From contig VSDK01013525.1 of assembly GCA_009767595.1 (NCBI GenBank), positions 125,986 to 189,985 of the forward strand: 64,000 nt of DNA. Reading direction: 5' to 3'. Every line of letters begins with the position of its first letter. The first letter of the stretch is position 1. The translations under genes were made by a program, and so were the position numbers. This DNA is from Symbiodinium kawagutii. Lineage: Eukaryota; Sar; Dinophyceae; Suessiales; Symbiodiniaceae. The notes under the pieces are model-generated. The model was not told where the DNA came from. It saw nothing but the letters and a program-made list of their open reading frames with translations, and did no database searches. Shown here piece after piece: positions 36,091 to 45,400 of this stretch.

Positions 36091-36324
36091 GCGGGGGCCA
36101 CCGAACAAAGGGGGGGGGCAGTAGCACTGATTTTCGTTCTCAAGGTTTTTTTTGTGTTGCGATGTTTTTTGTGTTTGTTTTTTGTGTTGCGATTTTCTTT
36201 TTTGAGGGTTGCTTTGTTGAAAATGTGGTTTTGGCCTCAGGTGGGGGCCTGTCAGGGGCTTGCAGTTGTGTTTTTGCTTCACCGGCATTGCTCTTGTGGT
36301 TGATTGGGGAGAATGTTGTTTCTG

Positions 36325-36325
36325 G

Positions 36326-36380
<55 letters not shown>

Positions 36381-36464
36381 GAGGTCGTTGATCTTCGTGG
36401 TGTTTGTAGCAGGGTCATATGTTTTCCTCGGTTATGGTGGACGTTGTCATCGTCGTTGTCGTCG

Positions 36465-36496
<32 letters not shown>

Positions 36497-36497
36497 G
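36325..36497. repeat. (GTT)n and (GTC/ATC)n microsatellites
   Basis: About 19 GTT triplets (36325-36381) are followed, after 60 bp, by GTC triplets passing into about 11 ATC triplets (36440-36497). Confidence 0.95.
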
Positions 36498-36501
36498 TCC
36501 A

Positions 36502-36611
36502 TTCTTCATCATCTATCATGCATCATGCATCATCCATCATGCATCATGCATCATGCATAATCCATCATCCATCATCCATCATCCGTCATCCATCATCCAT
36601 CATCCATCATT
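36502..36611. repeat. CATCATNCAT tandem array
   Basis: Repeated CATCATGCAT and CATCATCCAT words, period 7-10 bp, continuing from the ATC microsatellite. Confidence 0.85.
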
Positions 36612-36679
36612 AACCCTTTTAGTCCTTATGTCATGTTAATCAATCAGAATTTGTGTTTTGATGTTTTGATGTTCCTCAG

Positions 36680-37394
36680 GTATGCGAAACGCTTTTTGGA
36701 CTACCTGAAGCGCGCGCGGCATACCAGGAAGAGTTGCATCTTAGTAACGCATGGCCATATGCTGCAAACGTGCGCGAGTGTTCTTCCTGCCACGCACAAT
36801 ATCCAGGTGAGTGGTGTTGATTACGCTGCAGCTCTTTTAGCAACTTGCCGCAGAATTGACGACGCCGATGAAACTGCAGTTCCCAAAGGTGTAGGCCAGA
36901 GATATCAGCCAATGTTTCAACAACCTCGCGCTCTGTCCTTTGACAGTGCAACAAAAGATGATTTCCGGGAAGCAATTCAGCCAGTTGATAGTTCGGGCAT
37001 GCTTCAGGTGCAAAATGCATTGTTGCATGACGCACGCATCAAATATTGGTCTGTTTGGTTGAAAGGTTTCCGAACATCTTCCGCAGCTTCAACGGGAACT
37101 TCTGCCCTCATCCGAGAATTGCAAATCCGTGAAGATCCAGTGGGGATGAGTTGGCAGGATATCGTGCAGCTACTAGGCCTTCTCCCAACAGCTGCTAGTC
37201 AGCGGGAAGAATCTGAAGACCGCAGCAGCTTCCTCACAGATCCACGCACGATGAGCTCCATGGCATACTTCAGAGATCCCACAGGCGGGGGGCAGATCCA
37301 AAATCCGAGCAGGGAGAAATTACTTCTGGTTGGTTACCCTATCACAGAAAATAACTTTATAGGTTGTCCCCTAATTATTGGATTAGCCTATTAG
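36680..37394 (+). CDS. Histidine phosphatase, exon 4 (last found)
   Basis: It completes the split Arg and reads YAKRFLDYLKRARHTRKSC, then ILVTHGHMLQTC. VTHGHML carries the second catalytic histidine of the fold, the usual fourth block. About 170 residues of C-terminal tail follow; they are not hydrophobic and show no family I know. The frame stops at 37394. The last 20-30 codons enter AT-rich repeat-like DNA, so the true exon may end earlier, for example at GTTGGT near 37330, and splice further. Exon 4 in phase with exons 1-3 gives a protein of about 860 residues. Confidence 0.7.
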
Positions 37395-37914
37395 TCTCTC
37401 ATGGGTGTCCCCCCATAGAAAGATAGTTGGGGGGTACCACCGTTATGGATAACCCGCTTCGTGCGCTAGCAGTTTTTCATCGCAAACAGCTACTCAAATC
37501 TTCGGTTGCTCCGCAGATAGGTCTTCCACAGTGGCTATGGAATTATGAAATATGGTGCTTTTAGGTTATTGCATTTGATAAAAGGGATATGATATGATTG
37601 GATGAACCGTGGGGATAATAAGGGATATGAACCATTGTAGTTAATTGTTTTAGGATAGGATGGTTGATTGAAAAAGATCGGGATCGCGTAACCAACCACT
37701 AACCAGTAATTGTTTCAAGATCATTGGTCAATATGATATGTGTTGATAACAAGTTGTTTACAGTCCACTGGATGATTAGTCACTATGTATCCCATTTCTT
37801 GATGAACCATCACTGAACACCATTTATTGATCCTCGTAAGTTATCGACATTAACCATCATCGGCTATTCATCCTGATCAGAGTTGATCCAATGATTGATG
37901 ATCATTATTTATTG

Positions 37915-37932
37915 CTAGGTACCGGTACCTAG
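37915..37932. repeat. Perfect 18-bp palindrome
   Basis: CTAGGTACCGGTACCTAG is its own reverse complement, with no spacer. Confidence 0.9.
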
Positions 37933-38708
37933 TCAGAAATCATGGCACCCCATGCAGCTATCATCTATAGCCGGTTCTCCCGTAGTTGCTTTTGACATTT
38001 GTTATTGATTCTCATTTAACTAAGAATTAGCTCAAGAAATAGCCATCAATTGACATTGTTAAGCATCATCAAAACATCCATTTACCAACCACGAAACCAT
38101 CATCCACTTGATCATCGTTTATCATCGTTTATCCAGCTGCTACCAGTATTTATTTATTGCTGGTCACGATCAAGCATTCTTGCCGATCACCGCTAGTCGT
38201 GATCACCGTGTTTTACCATACCACTATGAGCCATTGACAGACCATGGGTATTGATAGCGTATCCGCAACCATTGCTCAGTTTCAGTTGTTGACCATTGCA
38301 AACAGATCCATTAGAAATAATTATCAGCCAATAAAGCTGAGTAAATATTACCAATCATTTGATAAGTAAGCGCTCTTAGTAATTGTAAACACTTGGACAT
38401 GAATTTCTCAATCATTAGCCTTGTTCAATGATATTTGTTCAAACATTTCATTATTGTTCGTTCTTAATAATTGTTAATCATATGATGATTTCAAATTTGT
38501 GATCATCCTTCTCTATCATCTCATGAATAACATCTCAATCATATCAACAATTCACCACTGCAAGCTGTGCATTATTGACCTTTAAGTAACCAAAAGTACT
38601 ATAGTTAAACAATACATCATCATAAGACTAGTTCAACCGTAGTTGAACCCTAGTTTCATCCTACTTCAACCACAGTTCAAGCCTGCTTCGACCCTACTTC
38701 AACCATAT

Positions 38709-38826
38709 GGCTATGGGTCAAAACCCTGTACCCCTGGTTCCCCTATTGTTGACCATTGTTTTCCCTTATAGTTTGTTGGTTATCATCCCCCATGAAATTG
38801 GTTGATTAATATTGACACAGCTCGCC
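38709..38826. repeat. Family B inverted-repeat element
   Basis: It begins GGCTATGGGTCAAAACCCTG and ends ATATTGACACAGCTCGCC, with a small insertion near the right end. Confidence 0.6.
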
Positions 38827-38869
38827 ATATTTCAATCATAGTTCACCCTTCCTTCGTTTCCCTCGCTAG

Positions 38870-39016
38870 GCATGAGATCCTCACCTCCCTCCGAGAAAGT
38901 CGTTGTGCCAGCGTCGCCAGCATCCCCGTCAGCTGCCAGCGTCGCTGTCGCCCCTCCGTCGCTGAACCTGGGCCTCTCCAAATTGGCATCGAGGCGGCCG
39001 AGCTGGCGCTTGCTAG
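38870..39016 (+). CDS. Exon-like segment, family unrecognised
   Basis: A GC-rich island lies between a TCGCTAG acceptor and a GTGAAG donor. Two frames are open. One reads HEILTSLRESRCASVASIPV and ends in IEAAELALA; the other starts with an ATG and is Ser/Pro/Ala-rich (MRSSPPSEKVVVPASPASP). It may be an additional 3' exon of the phosphatase gene or belong to another gene; I cannot decide. Confidence 0.35.
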
Positions 39017-39637
39017 GTGAAGGAACTGTACCATGGTTTGGCATGGTTTGGCCATATGAACCAGAAAGAACCTCAGTATTTATGAATGAAGGATGGTCAT
39101 TATTTGATCTTAAATTTTCGTTGTGGTTTATCCTCTTTGTGACTGAACGCTGGATTCTAGTGGCAAAAGCAATGGATAGACATGGTCAAGTAACAGCAAA
39201 ACAATGGATGATAACGCATTGCAGTGGTTAATGCTTCATAGATTATTGCAGTGGTTAATTCTTCATAGATTGCATTGATTAATGCACTGACTGGTCAATG
39301 GCTGAATTTACAGGTTCATGACTTCTACGGCTGTAGCAGTGGTCAGGCAGACTTCATGGGATAGTTAGCGGCAAGTGATTTTCCTGTGCTTCATCGATTG
39401 TCATCCAGCGATCAATGGCGGGTGGTTCTAATGAAAGTGTGTTGTTTTGACCCAAAAAATATCGATGAAACACTCATCCAAGCTCTGCTCGAGGAAGACA
39501 CCGATTGACCATCAGTAATCACCACGAAGTCTCAATTTCTAAATGTAATTTCTCTGGAGTACAGTATAACTATGACCTGTTTGAGTGGCTATTTGCAGTG
39601 ACCGCCATGTTTCTGGCATTATCGCCCCTGATTTGCC

Positions 39638-39799
39638 ATGGGAGTGGCCACCAGTGCTCCCCCACAGACCCCAGGCGCCAGTCTACGAAAGAACGTTTGG
39701 CTTCGGCGACTTCTGAGGCCGCAGAGCCCCGGGCAAGGCACCAAACCTCCTAAGTCGGCGGCCAGCGGCGTAGCTTGGAGTTTTCCCAGCTCATCATGA
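39638..39799 (+). CDS. Small ORF or exon, family unrecognised
   Basis: ATG GGA opens a 53-codon frame, MGVATSAPPQTPGASLRKN and then a basic stretch, ending SWSFPSSS-like before TGA (actual end VAWSFPSSS). It is GC-rich compared with its surroundings and may be an exon. No family is recognised. Confidence 0.3.
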   Translation: MGVATSAPPQTPGASLRKNVWLRRLLRPQSPGQGTKPPKSAASGVAWSFPSSS

Positions 39800-40682
39800 T
39801 GACAGCTGGCAGGCGCATGCCTGAAGCAGCGCTCAAGGCGTCAAAAACACCGCATCATGGTGTTGTTTGAACTTTGGGTCATAACATTCGGATGTATGGA
39901 GAGAATTATAAGTCGAGTCATATTTGCACAACTGATGACTACCTTGGTGGAAAGACTTTTCATACAGCAAACTGATTTCAATTGTGATAGAGACAGGATT
40001 GCGAGGCATTCAATAAACTGCTTGTGGAGCATTCTTATATAGAATACTGCATCATGACTATCACTGGCTAGAGCACATGATCCACTAAACTTTAGCAAGC
40101 TAGTCATATTAGAAGAATCAGCAACCTACCTTGGTTGTATTGTTCTGTTTTGTTCCAGAAGGGCGCAAAGAGATTTGTGATTGAACCTCGTTTGTCACTC
40201 TTGCCTTTGACAACTGTCATCAACCACTTTATATGATCAACATAATTAATTAGCCACTTTTGATAGAATTATTTCCTGTCATTTCAACCATTTGCATTCA
40301 TCAAGATTAGCATCCCATTTGGTGGTGGCTCACGAAGTCATATGACAGGTATTTTGCGGTGGTAAGTTCATTGGTCATCGGAAACTGCATCGGCAGTGTC
40401 TATCCTGTGGTCACTGAGAGACTTTTAAAGGCTCGAAGAATGCAGAACCGTTATGATCCGTAAAGTAGTTGTTGGTCGGGAGGAAGCCAAGGAGCCAGGG
40501 TTATCCCTTCACCCTTCCAAGAAGGGAAGCTAAGAAACTACCGAGAGTGTTCGAACCAGATGGTATTAAGGTCAATGCTTTTTGGACCAGAAGAACGAAT
40601 CCACAACATTCGTAGATACATTCGCCCGCCGGTATGTATTTATGTACGTCGGATAACCTTTTTGTATACTACTGTATATACT

Positions 40683-40740
40683 ATGTTTACTCCACGGGGA
40701 ATCATGCATGAAGGGTGCTCCAACCGTAGTTTCTTAGCTC
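40683..40740 (+). repeat. Split direct repeat A1 (left end)
   Basis: 58 bp starting ATGTTTACTCCACGGGG and ending GTTTCTTAGCTC, identical to A2 at 47663-47720. It is preceded by TATATACT, which also follows the right end of the element. Confidence 0.9.
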
Positions 40741-41098
40741 AAGGTGAGGGCTACTTGGAGCTGCCGGGCTCCCTTGTGGGGCAGGCAGCTCTAGGTGGTC
40801 TGAACCTAGAGAGAAGATCCCTGAAGGCCTTAGAGGTGGGTCCTGCGTGGGCTGCCTCTGCCTGAGTGGGAGGCCTCTGCGTGAGGTACCCACTGGGACT
40901 TTGAGGTGAGTGGGGGTAAGAAAGGTTACTGGCTGAGCAGCTCCGGGTCCTGAGGCCTGGTCTCCCGATTGATTCGGGGGATAGCTGCTCTACGTGTTCC
41001 CTTTCGGAGGCCTTAGCTGGGGCAGCCTTGAGTGGGGTGGAGCTCCACTGGATTGGGTTGGAACCCAATCCCCAAGGAGGCCCAGCTGCCGCGAAAAG

Positions 41099-42490
41099 AT
41101 GGCGAGAATCAATGATCTGAAGCAGAGGCTCCTCTCTGTGGGAGGAACTGCGGCTGACTGGAACATGATGTTGAGCCACGGGCTAGGACTGAGCGACTTG
41201 TTCTGGAACAATGGGGACAAGGAGAAGGAAAAGTCCCAAGACCTGGCCCGGGAAATGATGGTGAAGGGAAACTTTGTGGAGTATCAGTGCTATCAGTCCA
41301 ATGGAGCGCTCCAGGGAAAGGCCATCATCCAACTCAAGGCTTGGGAGAATTTCGATGAAGGAATTCTGACGGCCGACCACGTGGTGGCATCAGATCCATA
41401 CTATGAATGGTATGGTAGCCATGACCTGAGTGGGGGACAGGCTGTCTATCATGTGTGCCGAAGCAAGCACACCCAATGCAGATGTCGTCTACCGCGTGGA
41501 GACAGGCGGGAGATAGTTCACATGGATAGATGGCGATGTGTCAATCCCAGTGTGATGTTGGAGAATGGGTACTCCACGGCGAAGGCAATGGAAGTGCTCG
41601 AAAAGATGGTGAAGGACTTCCAGCCAAGAGTACCAGAGCCTGCAGCTCCTCCTCAAGCTGCTCCTCATGGACCTCCTGTTGGAGGGGATGCCACTGGAGT
41701 TGACCGAGCTCTGGACCAACTTGGAACTGGTCGTGGTGCTGAAATCCCTGGAAGGAGTGGTGGAGACCCACAGGGCGAAGGCAAAGCCAAGGGGTTCCCT
41801 CGTGGGACTGTTGGCGCTGTCTTGATGAAGAGAGCTGAAGCTCAACGACAGGCCCTGGTGGAGAAGCAAAGGAAGGACAAAGACCGGGGAAGGAGTCGAA
41901 GTAGGAGGAGGAAAAAGGATCGAGATCGCCGAAGAAGGTCTACGAGTTCAGGTCGGAGTGGAAGATCGAGATCAAGGTCAAGTGGTTCAGACGCTGGTTT
42001 TCGTCTGCCCTCTACCGGGGGGGAGGACGGTCTATGGCGGCTGTCCCAGAAATCCCCCGGAAAGCTCCTGAAGAGCGGGATGCTGGAGCTCAGTCGATAC
42101 CTGGCGACAAGGTCAGGCGAAGCAGGCGAGGAAGTGAGCTGGGCCGATCATCGGGTGATGGCGTACGTCACCCAAGTGGTGCTGTGTCAGCACCCACCGA
42201 GCCAGATAGGGGTTCGGAACCATCGAGAGGTGGTGACGTTGGGTCAGGCCCTGGACCTGTTGCTCCTGGGGGATCTCCCCCGATTGGGGGATCTGCTGAT
42301 GCAACGGCTGAAGGCCGTAGAGACGGCATTGGCCGAAGGAAGCTGGCAGGCAGCCAGACATCAGGAGTTGATCCCTCCAGCCGCAGCTTCACTGACCACC
42401 GAGGCCGAGCGGAAAAGAGCAGCAAAGACGGAGCTGAATTCGCTGAAGTTGAAGGAGATGGTGGCGAAAGGGAAGCATCCAAAGAAATAG
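41099..42490 (+). CDS. Retrotransposon ORF1, Gag-like protein
   Basis: I chose ATG 41099 (MARINDLKQRLLS), giving 463 residues; the frame is open from ATG 40994. Residues ~1-190 form a compact domain with a Cys/His-rich stretch, HVCRSKHTQCRCRLP. A Pro-rich linker follows, then an Arg/Ser/Asp-rich region (RGRSRSRRRKKDRDRR), likely to bind nucleic acid. The C-terminal ~120 residues (from LSRYLATRS to the end) include RNHREVVTLGQALDLLLLGD and ELIPPAAASLTTEAER, a helical module I have seen in many dinoflagellate retroelement ORFs. By position it should package the RNA (inference). The last 457 nt overlap ORF2 in the -1 frame, so a -1 frameshift or internal initiation is needed to make the polyprotein. 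Confidence 0.75.
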   Translation: MARINDLKQRLLSVGGTAADWNMMLSHGLGLSDLFWNNGDKEKEKSQDLAREMMVKGNFVEYQCYQSNGALQGKAIIQLKAWENFDEGILTADHVVASDPYYEWYGSHDLSGGQAVYHVCRSKHTQCRCRLPRGDRREIVHMDRWRCVNPSVMLENGYSTAKAMEVLEKMVKDFQPRVPEPAAPPQAAPHGPPVGGDATGVDRALDQLGTGRGAEIPGRSGGDPQGEGKAKGFPRGTVGAVLMKRAEAQRQALVEKQRKDKDRGRSRSRRRKKDRDRRRRSTSSGRSGRSRSRSSGSDAGFRLPSTGGEDGLWRLSQKSPGKLLKSGMLELSRYLATRSGEAGEEVSWADHRVMAYVTQVVLCQHPPSQIGVRNHREVVTLGQALDLLLLGDLPRLGDLLMQRLKAVETALAEGSWQAARHQELIPPAAASLTTEAERKRAAKTELNSLKLKEMVAKGKHPKK

Positions 42491-45400
42491 GAAATAGGCG
42501 GCGGAGCCCGGACGCCAGTGGACTCCGTGACGCCAAGGCCGTGGGAAAGGATGAGAAGGAGCCCTCCGCCAGATCGCCGCGTGGTGATAAGCGAAAGGCC
42601 TCGGATGATGGAAGAAAAAGAGAAGAAAGGGAGCGAGGAAGAAGAAGGAGGAGGAACAAAAGAGAAGAAAGACGAGAATCCCCGAAAAGGAGGAGGAAGG
42701 AGTCGGTGGATAAAGTGGCAGCAAAGGAAGAAGACAAAAGGGAAAGGAAAAGGCAAAGGAAAAGATCCACAGAGGAAGAGCGCATGGAAGAGAAGCCCGA
42801 CTCCCATGCCGAGCCCTTCGAAGATGACTCCATGATGTCTGGGGAGTTCACTCAAGCCGCAGCTGACACCCTGGATTTGATGAGGGAATGGTTGAAGGAT
42901 GAGGACACAGGTGGCCTTAGCATTGCGCAGACAGGGGCCTTGATGGCCTTGTGCTGCAGGAGAAGTGGCACCGATTTGGGCAACTACCTGGATCGATCGG
43001 TGATGCCAGAGTCAGACGTGGCTTCCGGAGACAAGAGGCAACGGAGTCTCTTACCTCTGCCACTGTTGGAAGATTCAAAGGTAGAGCTTGCCCAGCTTTT
43101 CAATGATGGTGAGTTTCGAAAGCTTGCTGGAAAGACAGGTGCCAAGAAAGCTGAGAAGGTGAAGGCCAACAAAGTCAGCAGGCGCCGAGGGCTGCTCATG
43201 TGGCATGGCTTGGCTGTGGTGTGCCTCAACTTCCTTTGGACTGGAGGAGCGAAGAAGGCCCGGGTGAATAAAGGCCCTCCAACGAAAGCTCAATCCATGG
43301 CTTTGGAAAGGCTATGGGAGGCAATCAAGGTCTTCATGGATGATGACTCAGAGGCAACAGATAAAGTTCCAAGGTCACCAGAAGCTGGGTCATGGGGGGC
43401 CAAGTTGGGCGATGTAAGAATATCTTACAAAGGCGAAGTGATTCAGAAGGCTCAACGCCTAACTCTGGATCAGATCCTTCCTGGCCTTCCTCCAGCAGGC
43501 TATGGTGGCCGTGTTGCTCTTGCGGAACTATGTGAAGGGGAAGTCAAAGAGAAGCTGGAGAACCCTTTGAGCAACTTGGTGCCGGTTGAGGAGCTGCCAG
43601 AGGACATCCCTTCACCCGCTGTGCATGCGGACCCAGCTCAGTGGGCTTTGATAGCTCGAGAGCTCTTGGATCGGGGCTTGGTGGAACCAGTGGAGAAACC
43701 CTATGAAGTGAAGGGTCAGCCCGTGTTCAATGGGTCCTTTGGAGTGCAGAAGCCAGGAAAATACTTAGAGGATGATCGGCCGGTGCTGAGGCTCATCATG
43801 GACTTTCGGGGGACCAACACAGTGACAAAGGTCATCACTGGAGATGTACGAAGCCTCACTGGAGCCCCTGCTCTGCAGCACATAGTGCTGCCACGGGGTA
43901 AAGTGCTGAGAGTATCAGCCGATGACTTGGTGGCGGCGTTCTACCTGTTTGGTTTGCCAAAAGGATGGAGCCAGCTGATGACCTTCAAGGAGAAGGTGAG
44001 TTGGAAGGCCCTTGGTTTTGACCGTCCTGGGACAACCTATTTGGGAGCGACTGTGCTACCAATGGGGTGGGCCAGTGCTGTAGGTGTGATGCAGCACGCA
44101 CATCGCCGTTTGGCCCTCCGCAGTCCTCTTCAAGGGGGAGCGGGGTTGCTAGGTGAGTGTGAGATCCGCCGGGATGCCAAGTTTCCTGATCAAGAGGTAC
44201 AGGATTCCTTGTGGAGTTTGTACCTGGATGATGCTACCCTGTTGGAGATCATGGAGAAGCGCCTGGCCGAAGAGATGGCTGGAAAGAGTTCAGAGGAGCA
44301 ACAACAGCTGCGAAAGGCATACCATCACTGGGGTGTGCCAATCAGCTTTGACAAGGCATTGCTGCGCGAAGCCAGAGCTGAGAAGTTGGGTTCAGTGATT
44401 GATGGAGATCGAGGGTTGCTCAGGTCTTCAATGAAGAGGGCCTTGGACACCATGGGGCTGGTGTTCTGGATGATGAGGCAAGAGCAGGTGCCTCGAAAAG
44501 CGCTTCAAGTTTTCTTGGGGCGTGAGGTTCATACGCTGCAGTTTCGACGACCTCTCTTTGGGGTGTTCGACTATCTGTGGAAGGCAGTCGCTGATGGTGG
44601 CCCGATGGTGAAGTTGAATTTGAAAGAAACGGAGGAGCTCTTTCTGGCCAGCTTCTCTCAGCCCCTGCGGTACACAGACCTCAAGGCTGGACTACATGAA
44701 GTGGTGAAGGCAAGTGATGCCAGTGAGAGTGGTGGAGGTTTGGTCTATGGAACCAAACTTACCAGCCAAGGGGTCCGTGAGGCCTATGCGCTTGAAGAAG
44801 GCTTGGATGAAACGCCAACCCAAGCCATAAAAGCCAATGCCCAGGAAGAGGTGGTCTTGGTGATTGACATGTTTGCGGGCATTGGCGGCTTGTCACAGGC
44901 CCTGAAGTTGGCAGGGCTGGAGGTCAGTCGGTTGGTGGTTGTGGAGAAGGACCCTGGATGTCGAAGGGTGAACAGGATTCGTTTTCCGGGATGTGATGTG
45001 ATCCCAGACATCAACTCGGTGACAAAAGCTCAGGTTGAAAAGATGATGCGGAGTGTGCCTGGACTCACAGGAGTGATTGCAGGAGGTGGGTCACCGTGCC
45101 AGGGACTTAGCAAGTTGTCGGTCAACAGACGACATCTGGAGGATCCCCGCTCGAAGCTGTTCTTCAAGCTGGCTGAGATCCTGGTATGGGTGGCCGAAAT
45201 TGCTGAAGAGATGCAGGTGTGGCATCTGGAGTTGGTGGAAAATGTGGTGGGGGACGAGGATGACGTCCAACAGATGACAAAGCAGCTGGGATGGAAACCC
45301 ATTCGAAGCTGTGCCAGTGGAGTGTCTCGAGTGAGGAGGCCGAGATTGTTCTGGTGCTCAGAAGGGATAGAAGATCATCCGTGCTTCACTCGAGTGGTGG

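Larger units (their letters stand above)
36091..36679 (+). other. Intron 3 of the phosphatase gene, microsatellite-rich (GC-AG)
   Basis: It contains T-rich sequence, a GTT microsatellite (about 36325-36381), a GTC/ATC microsatellite (about 36440-36497) and a tandem CATCATGCATCATCCAT array to about 36610. It ends TTCCTCAG. Confidence 0.7.
37395..40682. other. Intergenic stretch with two exon-like islands
   Basis: It is AT-rich and repeat-derived. A perfect 18-bp palindrome (37915-37932), a family B copy (38709) and two coding-like islands (38870-39016, 39638-39799) are given separately. Nothing else was recognised. Confidence 0.5.

Noticed and set aside
36078-36639. ORFs of 111-160 codons with Val, Leu or His runs
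   Set aside because: They are translations of GTT and ATC microsatellites inside intron 3 of the phosphatase gene.
42168-42855. Minus-strand ORFs of 227 and 164 codons
   Set aside because: They are antisense to the Arg/Lys-rich part of the retrotransposon polyprotein; Ser/Phe/Leu-rich composition is the expected shadow.
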